A program made the position numbers and the translations under genes. From Pontibaca salina (GTDB taxonomy: Bacteria; Pseudomonadota; Alphaproteobacteria; Rhodobacterales; Rhodobacteraceae), in assembly GCF_016307205.1 (NCBI RefSeq), contig NZ_JAEIJD010000009.1, positions 1 through 64,000 on the forward strand: a stretch of DNA of 64,000 nt, read 5' to 3'. Position 1 is the first letter of the stretch, and each line of letters opens with the position of its first letter. The notes beneath the pieces were generated by a model. That model saw nothing but the letters and a program-made list of their open reading frames with translations. It had not been told where the DNA came from and ran no database searches. Shown piece after piece: positions 47,995-57,937 of this stretch.

Positions 47995-49287
47995 TCAGAC
48001 CAGCATGGTCATCGGGTTTTCGAGATTGTCGACGATTGCCTGCAACAGTTCCGCACCCAGAGCCCCGTCAATCACACGGTGATCCACTGACAAGGTGACA
48101 GACATGATCGTGGCGACCGTCAGTTCGCCATCATCACCCACCACAGGTTTCTTCACCCCCGCGCCGACCGCCAGGATCGCACCGTGGGGCGGGTTGATGA
48201 CGGCGTCGAAATTGTCGATCCCGAACATGCCCAGATTGGAGATCGCAAAACTGCCGCCCTGATATTCCTGTGGGGCAAGTTTGCGCTCGCGCGCGCGGCC
48301 AGCAAGATCTTTCATCTCGGCGGAAAGCGCGGACAGAGATTTTGCTTCTGCATCGCGCAACACCGGCGTGAACAGACCGCCTTCGATGGCGACAGCGACA
48401 GCCACATCCGAGGGTTTCAATTTCAGAATTCGATCGCCCGCCCAGACCGCGTTGGCCGTGGGCACCTGTTGCAGCGCCAAGGCACAGGCCTTGATGATGA
48501 AATCATTGACCGAAAGCTTGACGCCCCGACTGTCGAGTTGCGCATTCAACGTGCTGCGGAATTTCAACAGAGCGTCGAGACGGATATCGCGCCGCAGATA
48601 GAAATGCGGGATCGATTGCTTGGCTTCGGTCAGGCGCGAAGCGATGGTCTTGCGCATGCCATCCAGTTGGATTTCTTCGTAATCCCGGTCGGCATAGATT
48701 TTCGCCACTGCCTCGGCTGACGGGCCGGCAGCCACGGCTGCGGCCATCGGTGTGGGGGTCGCTTCGCTGCGCGCCGCGTCCTGCGGGCGGGCGGATTCGA
48801 CATCGGCCTTGACGATACGACCGCGCGGGCCAGACCCAGAGATTTGTGACAGATCCAGCCCCTTGTTGGCGGCGATCCGGCGGGCGAGCGGCGAGGCAAA
48901 GATACGTTCGCCATTGGCTGTTTGCGGTGCAGACGCTGCGGGCTGCGCCGTGTCCTTTGCCGGGGCCGCCTTGTCGCCCGCCGCAGCCGCCGGGGCGGCT
49001 TCTGGCGTGGTTTGCGCCCGGGTCGCAATGTCATCGACGCTTTCGTCTTCGGCCAGCAGCACCGCGATCGGGCTGTTGACTTTGACACCCTCGGTGCCCT
49101 CGCCAATCAGCAGCTTGCCGATCGTTCCCTCATCCACCGCCTCGAATTCCATCGTCGCCTTGTCGGTTTCGATCTCGGCCAGAAGATCGCCCGCCGCAAC
49201 GGTATCCCCTTCCTTGACCAGCCATTTGGCAAGCGTGCCTTCCTCCATCGTCGGCGAGAGGGCGGGCATCAAAATTTCCGTGGGCAT
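47995..49287 (-). CDS. pdhC: Pyruvate dehydrogenase E2, dihydrolipoamide acetyltransferase
   Basis: Transfers the acetyl group from lipoate to CoA and forms the core of the complex. The 430-residue product has one lipoyl domain with the modified Lys at K43 ([15 protein letters not shown]), an Ala/Pro-rich linker, a peripheral-subunit-binding domain ([19 protein letters not shown], about 128-165) and the catalytic domain with [16 protein letters not shown] near the C-terminus. It follows pdhB after 12 bp; no E3 (lipoamide dehydrogenase) gene follows in the window. Confidence 0.97.
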   Translation of the reverse strand: MPTEILMPALSPTMEEGTLAKWLVKEGDTVAAGDLLAEIETDKATMEFEAVDEGTIGKLLIGEGTEGVKVNSPIAVLLAEDESVDDIATRAQTTPEAAPAAAAGDKAAPAKDTAQPAASAPQTANGERIFASPLARRIAANKGLDLSQISGSGPRGRIVKADVESARPQDAARSEATPTPMAAAVAAGPSAEAVAKIYADRDYEEIQLDGMRKTIASRLTEAKQSIPHFYLRRDIRLDALLKFRSTLNAQLDSRGVKLSVNDFIIKACALALQQVPTANAVWAGDRILKLKPSDVAVAVAIEGGLFTPVLRDAEAKSLSALSAEMKDLAGRARERKLAPQEYQGGSFAISNLGMFGIDNFDAVINPPHGAILAVGAGVKKPVVGDDGELTVATIMSVTLSVDHRVIDGALGAELLQAIVDNLENPMTMLV

Positions 49288-49299
49288 GGCCCTTCCTCC

Positions 49300-50664
49300 T
49301 TATTTATAGGTAACTTTGCGCACCGCTTCGAGCACTTCCTCGGTGCTGGTCAGCGCGTATTTTTCAAGATTGGCGGCATAGGGCAGCGGCACGTCCTTGC
49401 CGGTGCAATTGATTACCGGAGCGTCGAGCCAGTCGAAGGCCTCCTGCATCAGGACCGAGCTGATATAGCTGCCGACCGAGCCTTGCGGCCAGCCTTCCTC
49501 GACGGTGACGCAGCGGTTGGTCTTTTGAACCGATTTGATGATCGTCGCGGTGTCCATCGGGCGCAATGTGCGCAGGTCGATTACTTCGGCATCGATCCCG
49601 TCTTTCGCAAGGATTTCCGCCGCTTCCAGTGCATAGCTCATGCCGATACCAAAGCTGACGATGGTCACGTCTTCGCCCTCGCGCCAAATCCGGGCCTTGC
49701 CGAAAGGCACCGTGTAATCGTCGATATCGGGGACATCGAAACTGCGCCCATAAAGAATTTCGTTCTCTAAGAAGATCACCGGGTTGTCATCGCGGATCGC
49801 GGTCTTCAGCAAGCCTTTGGCATCGCTGGCGGAATAGGGCATCACCACTTTCAGACCCGGAATCTGCATGAACCACGCGGCGAAGTCCTGACTGTGCTGC
49901 GCCGCAACCCGCGCGGCGGCGCCGTTGGGGCCGCGAAAGACCATTGGCGCGCCCATTTGGCCACCAGACATATACAATGTCTTGGCCGCCGAGTTCACGA
50001 TCTGATCCATCGCCTGCATGGCAAAGTTGAAGGTCATGAACTCGACAATGGGGCGCAGCCCGCCAAAGGCCGCACCCACGGCGAGACCGGTAAAGCCGTG
50101 TTCGGTGATCGGCGTATCGATCACCCGCCGCGCGCTGAATTCATCTAGCAACCCCTGAGAGATCTTGTAGGCGCCCTGATATTCCGCGACTTCTTCGCCC
50201 ATCAGGAACACATCTTCGTCGCGCCGCATTTCCTCGGCCATGGCGTCGCGCAACGCCTCGCGGACGGTCTGCTGCTTCAGCTTGGTGCCTTCGGGCCAGT
50301 CCGGGCTGGTATCGGGTTCGGGGGCCGCGGCGGCGGGGCTGGCGGCGGTTGCTTTGGGGGCAGATTCCGGCGTTTTGGTCTGCGCCGTTTCGACGGCCTG
50401 CGCCGCATCGTCGACGCTTTCACCGTCTTCGACCATGACCGCGATCGGGGTGTTCACCTTGACCCCTTCGCTGCCCTCATTCACCAGAATACGGCCGACG
50501 ATGCCTTCGTCTACCGCTTCGAATTCCATCGTGGCCTTGTCAGTCTCGATTTCGGCCAGAATATCGCCTGCCGAGACGGTGTCGCCTTCTTTCACCAGCC
50601 ATTTGGATAAAGTGCCTTCTTCCATGGTCGGCGATAGGGCGGGCATGAGAATTTCAGTTGCCAT
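49300..50664 (-). CDS. pdhB: Pyruvate dehydrogenase E1 beta with N-terminal lipoyl domain
   Basis: With PdhA it forms the thiamine-dependent E1. The 454-residue product is unusual in having its own lipoyl domain (residues 1-80, K43 in [11 protein letters not shown]), an Ala-rich linker (about 85-125) and then the transketolase-like E1 beta fold ([45 protein letters not shown]). Such lipoylated E1 beta proteins are typical of alphaproteobacteria. It lies 14 bp after pdhA. Confidence 0.97.
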   Translation of the reverse strand: MATEILMPALSPTMEEGTLSKWLVKEGDTVSAGDILAEIETDKATMEFEAVDEGIVGRILVNEGSEGVKVNTPIAVMVEDGESVDDAAQAVETAQTKTPESAPKATAASPAAAAPEPDTSPDWPEGTKLKQQTVREALRDAMAEEMRRDEDVFLMGEEVAEYQGAYKISQGLLDEFSARRVIDTPITEHGFTGLAVGAAFGGLRPIVEFMTFNFAMQAMDQIVNSAAKTLYMSGGQMGAPMVFRGPNGAAARVAAQHSQDFAAWFMQIPGLKVVMPYSASDAKGLLKTAIRDDNPVIFLENEILYGRSFDVPDIDDYTVPFGKARIWREGEDVTIVSFGIGMSYALEAAEILAKDGIDAEVIDLRTLRPMDTATIIKSVQKTNRCVTVEEGWPQGSVGSYISSVLMQEAFDWLDAPVINCTGKDVPLPYAANLEKYALTSTEEVLEAVRKVTYK

Positions 50665-50678
50665 TGATCTGTTTCCCT

Positions 50679-51701
50679 TCAGGCGTTCTGCGGTGCCGCT
50701 TCGGCATAGATATCGGTCCAGAGTTCCTCCAGCGCCGGTTCGGGGCTGTCCTTGGAGAATTCGGCAGCGTCATTGACCACCTGTTTGATTTCCTTGTCGA
50801 TGGCTTTCAGATCCTCTTCGCTGGCGTGTTTGCCCTCCAGCAACAGGGTGCGCACATGTTCGATGGGGTCGCGTTCCTCGCGGATTTTCTGGACCTCTTC
50901 ACGGGTTCGATATTTCGCCGGGTCCGACATCGAATGCCCCCGATAGCGATAGGTCATGATCTCAAGAACATATGGTCCCTTGCCCGAGCGGCAGTGCGCC
51001 ACGGCTTTTTCCCCGGCCTCTTTCACGGCCAGAACATCCATGCCGTCAACTTGCTCGCCGGGGATGCCAAAGGGTTTGCCGCGGGTATAAAGCTCGGGTG
51101 TCGAGGTCGAGCGGCTTTGTGACGTGCCCATCGCGTACTGGTTGTTCTCGATCACGAACACCACCGGCAGTTGCCACAGCGACGCCATGTTGAAAGTCTC
51201 GAAAACCTGACCCTGGTTGCTGGCACCATCGCCGAAATAGGTGAAGGTAACCCGCCCGTTTTCCTTGTAGCGGTCGGCAAAGGCCAGCCCGGCGCCGATC
51301 GGCACCTGCGCGCCGACGATGCCATGCCCGCCATAGAAGTGCTTTTCACGGCTGAACATGTGCATCGAGCCGCCCTTACCCTTGGAGTAGCCCCCCTCGC
51401 GCCCGGTCAGTTCGGCCATGACGCCGTTCGGATCCATGCCGCTGGCCAGCATATGCCCGTGATCGCGGTAAGAGGTAATCCGCTTGTCACCCTCTTCAGC
51501 AGCGGCTTCTAGCCCCACGACCACGGCTTCCTGACCGATATAAAGGTGACAGAACCCGCCAATCAGGCCCATGCCATAAAGCTGGCCGGCTTTTTCTTCG
51601 AATCGGCGGATCAACAACATCTCGCGGTAGTATTTTTTCAGCTCATCCGCAGCAATATTGGGTTTTATATTGGGTTTTTTGGTGTTTTTCCGGGCGGCCA
51701 T
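50679..51701 (-). CDS. pdhA: Pyruvate dehydrogenase E1 alpha
   Basis: Thiamine-diphosphate-binding subunit that decarboxylates pyruvate. The 340-residue product has [31 protein letters not shown], the TPP motif [21 protein letters not shown] and the phosphorylation-loop-type [10 protein letters not shown]. The N-terminus is short and Lys-rich ([11 protein letters not shown]). First gene of pdhA-pdhB-pdhC, with a perfect palindrome in its upstream region. Confidence 0.97.
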   Translation of the reverse strand: MAARKNTKKPNIKPNIAADELKKYYREMLLIRRFEEKAGQLYGMGLIGGFCHLYIGQEAVVVGLEAAAEEGDKRITSYRDHGHMLASGMDPNGVMAELTGREGGYSKGKGGSMHMFSREKHFYGGHGIVGAQVPIGAGLAFADRYKENGRVTFTYFGDGASNQGQVFETFNMASLWQLPVVFVIENNQYAMGTSQSRSTSTPELYTRGKPFGIPGEQVDGMDVLAVKEAGEKAVAHCRSGKGPYVLEIMTYRYRGHSMSDPAKYRTREEVQKIREERDPIEHVRTLLLEGKHASEEDLKAIDKEIKQVVNDAAEFSKDSPEPALEELWTDIYAEAAPQNA

Positions 51702-51727
51702 ATAATGATCATCTCCCTCGATGAAGG

Positions 51728-51745
51728 TAGTTTAACGTTAAACTA
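51728..51745. promoter_or_regulatory. Palindromic operator candidate upstream of pdhA
   Basis: TAGTTTAACGTTAAACTA is an 18-bp perfect palindrome, 27-44 bp before the pdhA start codon, beside AT-rich sequence (51746-51790) that likely holds the promoter. Its position near the expected -10/+1 region suits a dimeric repressor. The regulator is not identifiable from the window; it does not look like the PdhR consensus. Confidence 0.55.
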
Positions 51746-51822
51746 TCAGATATATAAAAAATTGCAGCTTCAAAAGTATAATGACTCGGAGCGTCTCCGG
51801 CGTCCAGAGGGGCCACGCCATC

Positions 51823-52122
51823 TCAGCGGATTACCAATTCATCCGCGCGTAACAAACCGAGAACCGAGCGGGCCTGCTGATCAAGCAGATCAAGGTCCAG
51901 ATAGTTGTCGGACAACCGGCGTGTGAGATTTTCCATGACCGCGATTTGGGTTTCCATCTGCTCAAGCTTCGCGCGCAGGGTTTCGGCTTCGGCTGAGATT
52001 TCGACCCGACGAAACAGGCCATAATCGCCCTGCACGGCGGCAAAGGTAAAATAGGCGCACAAAAGGAACGCGATGGCGAAATAAATCAGGGCGCCAAAAC
52101 CGGGTCTGCTGGATCGGATCAA
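51823..52122 (-). CDS. FtsB/DivIC-like septum formation initiator
   Basis: A bitopic division protein: one membrane helix (about residues 10-28, LIYFAIAFLLCAYFTFAAV) followed by a periplasmic coiled coil (about 40-75, AEAETLRAKLEQMETQIAVME) and a short tail. FtsB-family proteins bridge FtsL and FtsQ in the divisome. The frame is open to an ATG at 52227, but a TTG at 52122 behind AAGG gives 99 residues, the normal family length, with the helix at the right place. Position just upstream of pdhA is common in this group. Confidence 0.82.
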   Translation of the reverse strand: MIRSSRPGFGALIYFAIAFLLCAYFTFAAVQGDYGLFRRVEISAEAETLRAKLEQMETQIAVMENLTRRLSDNYLDLDLLDQQARSVLGLLRADELVIR

Positions 52123-52288
52123 AACTGCTTGCCTTGCTGGGCACCCTGTGCGGGCGTCTGTTGGCCGAATTATCGCACAATCAATCGGCCTTGTGAATCC
52201 CTTGTGAGATCGGACGCGACGAATCAATATCCCGCCCGACTGGAAAAGGCCTGCGGTGCTGTTATCCTGTTATCGAGGAGGAATTGTC

Positions 52289-53908
52289 ATGCCCCCGAGC
52301 CCCCCAAACGACGATCTTGGTACTCATCACGTCAGCAACCAGCCGATGCCGCAACTGTCCCGCGATCTCTGGGCCAACGATATTGCGTTGCGCGGGGCGA
52401 TCGCGCGCAATGGCGGTCGCGCCGATGATCTGGCTGCGGCCGGTGCGGTCTATGGCAGTGCGGAGATGCGGCAGGCTGCACAGGAGGCCCGCCGCGATCC
52501 GCCCCGGCTGATCGCCTTTGACCGAACTGGGCGGCGTCGCGACGAGGTGGCCTATAATCAAGGCTATCACCATTGCCTGAGGGTCGGCGCACAGCAAGGT
52601 TATGCAAGTGTCGCCTGGGATGGCCGGCCCGGTGGTCACGTGACCCACGCCGCACAGGTCTATATGTTGTCGCAGGTTGAACCGGGCACCTGCTGCCCGC
52701 TGACCATGACCTATGCGGCGGTGCCCGCGCTGAGGGCCGATGCGAACCTTGCTGCGCTCTGGCAGCCGCGTCTGACGGCGCCGGATTACGACCCGTCCCT
52801 ATGCCCAGTCGATCAGAAACACGCCGCAACGATGGGCATGGCGATGACCGAAAAACAGGGCGGTTCAGATGTGCGGGCGAACACGACACGGGCACGGCGC
52901 GATGGTGATATCTACCGCCTGACCGGGCATAAGTGGTTTTGCTCGGCGCCAATGTCGGATGGGTTCCTGACGCTGGCCTATACCGACGAGGGGCTGACCT
53001 GTTTTCTTGTGCCGCGCTGGCTGGACGGGACACGCAACACGATCCGCTTGCGACGGCTCAAGGACAAGCTGGGCAACCGCGCCAATGCCAGCGCCGAGAT
53101 CGAATATATCGATGCGCTGGCCCATCGGCTCGGCGATGAAGGGGCAGGGGTGCGCACCATCATCGAAATGGTGCATCACACGCGGCTCGACACCGCCATC
53201 GCCCCTGCCGGCCTGATGCGCGCGGCGCTGAGCGAGGCGCATTGGTGGGTCAACGGGCGCAAAGCCTTCCAGCGCCGCCTGATCGACCAACCGCTGATGC
53301 GCACGGTTCTGGCCGATCTGGCACTTGACTGGGAAGGGGCGCTGGCCGCTGGCCTTGCCATGGCGCGCGCTTTTGACGGGCCGGGGGCCGAGAACCGCGC
53401 GCTGGCGCGGATCGGGGTGGCGTTGGTCAAATTTCTCAATAACAAGCGCTGCGTGCCGGTGGTGGCCGAAGCAATGGAGGTGCTGGGCGGCATGGGCTAT
53501 ATTGAGGAGACGCCGATGCCCATGCTCTACCGGGAGGCACCGCTAAATGGGATCTGGGAAGGCTCGGGCAACGTTATATGTCTTGATATCCTGCGCACGC
53601 TGGCGCGCGAGCCGCTGGCGGGCGCGGTATTAAACCATGCGCTTGATGCCGCGCGGGGCGCAAATCGGCACTATGACAGGGCGCTGGAAAATCATCGCGC
53701 GCGCTGGCCCGACCTCGCGGGTGAGAGCGAAGCGCGCTGGTTTGCCGAAAGCCTTGGCACTTTGTTGACAATGGCGACGCTGATCGAAACTGCCCCTAAT
53801 GCGATTTCAGACGGCTATGCCGCGACGCGATTGAGTGGCGCTCGCGGGCTGGTGCCGGGCAGCGTAACCGGGCTGGATACCGATGCAATTCTGTCGCGGC
53901 TTGGCTGA
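52289..53908 (+). CDS. aidB: AidB-like acyl-CoA dehydrogenase
   Basis: FAD flavoprotein of the acyl-CoA dehydrogenase superfamily, AidB branch; E. coli AidB (541 residues) is induced on alkylation stress and binds DNA. The 539-residue product shows HHCLRVGAQQGYASVAW, CPLTMTYAAVPAL, MAMTEKQGGSDVRANTTRA and GHKWFCSAPMSD, then GIWEGSGNVICLDILR. These are AidB-specific, including the VPRWLDGTRNTIRLRRLKDKLG segment. A perfect AGGAGG lies before the ATG at 52289. Substrate and true role are not settled even for E. coli AidB. Confidence 0.9.
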   Translation: MPPSPPNDDLGTHHVSNQPMPQLSRDLWANDIALRGAIARNGGRADDLAAAGAVYGSAEMRQAAQEARRDPPRLIAFDRTGRRRDEVAYNQGYHHCLRVGAQQGYASVAWDGRPGGHVTHAAQVYMLSQVEPGTCCPLTMTYAAVPALRADANLAALWQPRLTAPDYDPSLCPVDQKHAATMGMAMTEKQGGSDVRANTTRARRDGDIYRLTGHKWFCSAPMSDGFLTLAYTDEGLTCFLVPRWLDGTRNTIRLRRLKDKLGNRANASAEIEYIDALAHRLGDEGAGVRTIIEMVHHTRLDTAIAPAGLMRAALSEAHWWVNGRKAFQRRLIDQPLMRTVLADLALDWEGALAAGLAMARAFDGPGAENRALARIGVALVKFLNNKRCVPVVAEAMEVLGGMGYIEETPMPMLYREAPLNGIWEGSGNVICLDILRTLAREPLAGAVLNHALDAARGANRHYDRALENHRARWPDLAGESEARWFAESLGTLLTMATLIETAPNAISDGYAATRLSGARGLVPGSVTGLDTDAILSRLG

Positions 53909-54003
53909 GCGCAGGAATCCTGCTTGCGGCCTTGTCACAGATCGGCACCGCCTTATGTCAGGTCGAGAAGCTACATAGCTGTTGACGAAAAGGAGCACCG
54001 ATC

Positions 54004-54489
54004 ATGGATGAGAACAAGGAAAGCCTGTCCAACCTGCAAACCGCTCTGTCGATGGAATTGTCGGCGGTGACCCAATATCTGCTGCATGCGCATGTGCTGG
54101 ATGACTGGGGTCTTGACCGTCTGGCAGACAAGATGCGTGAGGAAATGCACGAGGAGCTGGGCCATGCCGGACGGTTTATCGACCGCATGCTCTATCTGGG
54201 TGGCGAGCCGGTCATGGAGCCGCAGAAGAACCCGCGCCCGGCGAAAAGCCTGCAGGAAATGTTCGAAGCCGATCGCCAGGACGAAAAGGATTCGATCGCT
54301 TTCTACACCAAGGCCGCGCGCAGCGCCTCGGATAGCGATGACATTGGCAGCCGCGCTTTGTTCGAAGAAATTCTGCTGGATGAAGAGGGCCATTGGGATT
54401 GGCTGGATCAGCAACTCCGGCTGTTGGACCGCATGGGCGAACCGGCCTTCACAGCCAAATATATGAGCGTGGGCGGGGATGACGACTAA
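54004..54489 (+). CDS. bfr: Bacterioferritin-like protein lacking the haem Met
   Basis: Ferritin-fold protein for iron storage or oxidation. The 161-residue product keeps all ferroxidase ligands of bacterioferritin at equivalent places: E18/E19 (MELSAV), E51 and H54 (EELGHA), E94 (RQDE), E127 and H130 (DEEGH). The haem-binding Met52 is replaced by Leu (HEELGHAG). It also carries the long loop typical of bacterioferritin (GGEPVMEP). AGGAGCACCGATC precedes the ATG. It may form a haem-free cage or pair with another subunit. Confidence 0.85.
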   Translation: MDENKESLSNLQTALSMELSAVTQYLLHAHVLDDWGLDRLADKMREEMHEELGHAGRFIDRMLYLGGEPVMEPQKNPRPAKSLQEMFEADRQDEKDSIAFYTKAARSASDSDDIGSRALFEEILLDEEGHWDWLDQQLRLLDRMGEPAFTAKYMSVGGDDD

Positions 54490-54532
54490 ACTTGCGCGTG
54501 GGGTGCATGCAATCGATGTGCCTGCGGGTTCG

Positions 54533-54556
54533 GGGCCAAGATAACAGGCTTGGCCC
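54533..54556 (+). terminator. Hairpin downstream of the bacterioferritin gene
   Basis: GGGCCAAG (54533-54540) and CTTGGCCC (54549-54556) form an 8-bp GC-rich stem with an 8-nt loop 43 bp after the stop, extended by partly paired flanks. No T-run; likely a terminator or 3' end. Confidence 0.4.
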
Positions 54557-54628
54557 GAGCCCTGAAAACTCGAAGGCGCGCGTTCAGCATCATACGAGAC
54601 GGTGACATGACCAACGCGGGAACCGATC

Positions 54629-55573
54629 ATGGATCAGGTAGACGCCAATGTCGGACTGATATTCGATAAGCTGGATGGCTGGCTTGACGGGTTGTTCCGG
54701 TTGCTGCCGAATATCCTTGTCGCGATTGTCGTCGTGATCCTGTTCTGGCTGCTAGGTCTAGGACTCGGCAAGCTTGTTGTCACAACTGCAAACCGGCGCG
54801 GTCGCGAAAGTCTGGGCGAGGTTGGCAGTTCGCTTGTTCGCTGGGCGATGGCAATCGTTGGGATAATGCTGGCTGTCACCATCGTGGCCCCCTCGGTTAC
54901 TCCCGGCGATCTGTTTGCCGGGCTTGGCGTCAGTTCGGTCGCCATTGGCTTTGCCTTCAAGGATATTTTGCAAAACATGCTGGCTGGCATCCTGATCCTC
55001 CTGCGCCAGCCCTTTGAGGTTGGCGATCAGATCGTTTCGGGCGGACATGAGGGAACCGTTGATAAGATCGAGACCCGCGCGACCATGATCACCACCTATG
55101 ATGGGCGCCGTGTCGTCATTCCCAATGCGGTCATTTACACAGATAGCGTGGTCGTTAATACGGCGTTCGAGACGCGCCGCTCTGAATATGACATCGGCAT
55201 CGGCTGCAATGATCCTTGGGATCGGGCGCGCGAGTTGATGGAGCAGGCCTGCGCGGCGGTTGAAGGGGTCAGCAGCGATCCGCCGCCAGAGACAATTCCC
55301 ATCGAATTGGGCGATTTCGCAAATGTGGTCCGGTTGCGGTGGTGGACCAAATCCGATCGCGCCTCGCAGATACATACCTTTGGCGAGGTGCTTCAAGCGG
55401 TTTACAAGGCGCTTGATCAGGAAGGTATCGATATGCCGTATCCGACCCAGGTCCATCTGTTCCACGACCAGACCGAAGAGGTTGACGGCGATCGCACGCG
55501 CCAGCGCGAAGGCTGGCCAGCGGGTCAGGGCAAGGTGCCAAAGTCACGCCAGCAAGTGAAAGCGGATGGCTAG
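54629..55573 (+). CDS. MscS-family mechanosensitive channel
   Basis: Homoheptameric tension-gated channel protecting against osmotic downshock. The 314-residue product has three membrane helices (about 25-48, 68-88, 95-127), the pore-lining TM3 with alternating Gly/Ala (GLGVSSVAIGFAFKDILQNMLAG), the beta domain (GGHEGTVDKIETRATMITTYDGRRVVIPNAVIY) and an alpha-beta cytosolic domain. The charged tail after about 275 is poorly conserved. Start ATG 54629. Confidence 0.92.
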   Translation: MDQVDANVGLIFDKLDGWLDGLFRLLPNILVAIVVVILFWLLGLGLGKLVVTTANRRGRESLGEVGSSLVRWAMAIVGIMLAVTIVAPSVTPGDLFAGLGVSSVAIGFAFKDILQNMLAGILILLRQPFEVGDQIVSGGHEGTVDKIETRATMITTYDGRRVVIPNAVIYTDSVVVNTAFETRRSEYDIGIGCNDPWDRARELMEQACAAVEGVSSDPPPETIPIELGDFANVVRLRWWTKSDRASQIHTFGEVLQAVYKALDQEGIDMPYPTQVHLFHDQTEEVDGDRTRQREGWPAGQGKVPKSRQQVKADG

Positions 55574-55620
55574 GGGCAGCGCTATGCTCATGGCCGCAGC
55601 GCATCCCGATGGAGGCCAAG

Positions 55621-56136
55621 ATGTTCGTTGATGATCAGGTCGTTGATGTGCTGTTGCGCGGGACTCTGCTGTCGTTCTTCGGGTTGCTGTGGATCATTCT
55701 GCTGGTCCGTATTGTCGGGCTGCGCTCGTTCTCGAAGATGACCAATTTTGATTTTGTCATGACCGTTGCCATGGGCTCGCTTTTGGCCGGGGCCAGCCAA
55801 AGCAAGGATTGGGCCGGTTTCGTGCAGACCGCGACCGCGATGGCGAGCCTCTTCGCGGTTCAGTATTGCGTCGCTCGGCTGCGCAAATCATCAGAACAAT
55901 TTGAAAAGATCGTGCAAAACAAGCCGGTCTTGTTGATGAAGGACGGCATTGTGCAGCAGGATGCGTTGCGAAAGACCCGAGTCAGCCGCAATGATCTTAT
56001 GGCGAAACTGCGCGAGGCAAATGTTCTTGACCAATCACAGGTGCGCGCTGTGGTGCTGGAGACCACGGGCGATATCTCGGTCCTGCACGGCGAAGATCTG
56101 GACGACGATCTTCTGACCGGAGTGCGTGCAATTTGA
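55621..56136 (+). CDS. DUF421 (YetF-like) membrane protein
   Basis: A 171-residue protein with three N-terminal membrane helices (about 10-30, 38-58, 64-84) and a soluble DUF421 domain with KPVLLMKDGIVQQDALRKTRVSRNDLMAKLRE. The B. subtilis relatives (YetF, YdfS) are known as membrane proteins of unclear function in spores and germination; here no function is assigned. GGAGG at 55612-55616 fits the ATG at 55621; an earlier ATG at 55609 would add four residues. It follows mscS after 47 bp on the same strand. Confidence 0.85.
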   Translation: MFVDDQVVDVLLRGTLLSFFGLLWIILLVRIVGLRSFSKMTNFDFVMTVAMGSLLAGASQSKDWAGFVQTATAMASLFAVQYCVARLRKSSEQFEKIVQNKPVLLMKDGIVQQDALRKTRVSRNDLMAKLREANVLDQSQVRAVVLETTGDISVLHGEDLDDDLLTGVRAI

Positions 56137-56242
56137 TTGATGCGGTGCGGCTGTGGTGCGCTCACCGCAATCAGCCAGTGTACCCTAGCGGTCAGCCTTT
56201 GAGGCGATAACCACCCGCATTATCGAGCAGCGCCCATGGAGC

Positions 56243-57421
56243 CTAGACCGGCGTGTTGCGACAATATCCCTTGGTTTCGCCTTGGGCCTTTGTCTGGAAG
56301 ATCACCAGCGAGATCACTGCGGACAATGCAGCCAGCCCCAGCGCCAACAGGTAGTTCTGATAGAGGTCAAAAAACAAACCAGCCGCAGCAGGCCCCATCA
56401 GACCGGCGGCGGCCCATGCGGTGAACACGCGCCCGTAAACGACGGTTCCCAAACCAGTGCTGAAACGATGGGAAATATATGCCGGATAGGCTGCGATGGT
56501 GCCACCATAGGCAAAACCGACAACCGATAAGCCGATCAGGGTCACCGTCAGTTGCGGCGCGACTGCCATGAGCAGCAAGGCGGTCGCTGTCAGGGCCGCA
56601 AGGCCCGTCAGAACGGACCGGCCGCCAAACCAATCCGTCAGCGTCCCGGCCAGCAGGCTGCCGACCATATTGGCCAAGGCGATCACGATCGGTGCCAAAG
56701 TGATCCAGAACGTCCCGCCGTCACTTGCTGCCACCATGCCGGTCGCGTGGCCAATGGCCATCAGTCCGGCTGTGACTGCGCCGCAATAGCTGAGCCAGAG
56801 CCAAATAGTCTGCTGCCTGAGGCTCCCGCCAACAGGCTGCGTGTTTTCGGTTTCAAGCGCGTAAGTCACCCGCGAAGCCGCCAGTGTCAGTGCGCTTAAC
56901 GCGGCAGTGATCAGCAGACACACCGCCAGCAACAGCAGCGCCGCCGCCCAGCCGCCGCCTGCAATGGCAAAACGCAGCGGTACCGGGAAGACCACGGCAC
57001 CGAGCGCATAGCACGCCGTGACAAACCCCATTGCAAAACCCCGTCGTTGGGGCAGGGCGCGGCCAGCAAATTGCAACGCATAGCCGTAGCCCAAACCGTT
57101 GGCGGCCCCGAAAACCAGACCGAAGCCAAGCCAGACAAAGACCATGGAGGGACTGAAAGCGGCCAGTGTGCACCCTGCTGCCGCCAGCGCGCCAGTCATT
57201 GCTACATAGGCGGGGGGGGACAGGCGGTCATATAATCTATGGCCCAGAAGGACGGCAGCCGCCAAGGCCGCAAGCGCGATGGAATAGGTTAAGCTAGCGG
57301 TGCTGCGCGACACGCCAAATTCGCTTTCCAGCGCCAGAAGCAATATCGAAAACGCATGCACCGACCCCAGAATGAAGGCAAGCAGCCCCGCGCCCGCGAG
57401 GGCCACCCTAGGACGATTCAT
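56243..57421 (-). CDS. Major facilitator superfamily transporter
   Basis: A 392-residue protein with twelve hydrophobic helices, of the oxalate/formate-antiporter-like (OFA) type: GLLAFILGSVHAFSILLLAL at the N-terminus, GFGLVFGAANGLGYGYAL in TM4 and the GxxxD-like cytoplasmic loop TDWFGGRSVL. The substrate is not predictable from these features. It is convergent with the DUF421 gene and upstream of the stretch 57422-57937, in which I see no gene. Confidence 0.88.
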   Translation of the reverse strand: MNRPRVALAGAGLLAFILGSVHAFSILLLALESEFGVSRSTASLTYSIALAALAAAVLLGHRLYDRLSPPAYVAMTGALAAAGCTLAAFSPSMVFVWLGFGLVFGAANGLGYGYALQFAGRALPQRRGFAMGFVTACYALGAVVFPVPLRFAIAGGGWAAALLLLAVCLLITAALSALTLAASRVTYALETENTQPVGGSLRQQTIWLWLSYCGAVTAGLMAIGHATGMVAASDGGTFWITLAPIVIALANMVGSLLAGTLTDWFGGRSVLTGLAALTATALLLMAVAPQLTVTLIGLSVVGFAYGGTIAAYPAYISHRFSTGLGTVVYGRVFTAWAAAGLMGPAAAGLFFDLYQNYLLALGLAALSAVISLVIFQTKAQGETKGYCRNTPV

Positions 57422-57937
57422 TTCCGCCGCGCTTCACTGAATTGCTGCAATGCGCCCCGCACGCCTTGCGGGGCAAGAAAACTGGAAACATAAGTTTCCT
57501 CCAAAGTTAGAAGCGCATCAGCCGCTATATAAAAGTACCTTCTGGTCGCCCTTCAAGCCAAGGAGCCGGTCGCAGTCCGTGCCCAGTCGGCTGCCGATCT
57601 TATCGTATTTCACATTGTGAAACTCAATCAAGAACTCGCCTCACCGCAATGGCCCGCCAGCACAAATTTAATGCGATACCTTCGCCACTTGCGGCAATAA
57701 TTTATGCGGTTTGCTGCGGGCTGGAAGCCCCGTTTAAGGTGGGTCGGTTGCTCTGGCCAACTGCCGGACGTTGTCTGGCTTTTCATCCCGGATACTCACC
57801 CGCCTAGGGTGCTCAGAATTATCCTGAGAACGCTTTGCGCAATTTTTTCAGTTAGAGGGCAGGGGGCGGTGAGGTCACGGCTTTGCGGGATTGTGGAGGT
57901 CCCGGTCCAGTTTTTGTAGTGCAGGGCAGCGCAGATT
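57422..57937. other. Intergenic stretch without recognised gene
   Basis: About 515 bp, somewhat lower in GC than the surroundings, with no frame showing coding bias. A small inverted repeat CTCAG-N7-CTGAG lies at 57812-57828. It holds the upstream region of the leftward MFS gene and the 3' region of the leftward HxlR gene. No RNA gene, transposase or repeat family is recognised. Confidence 0.5.
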
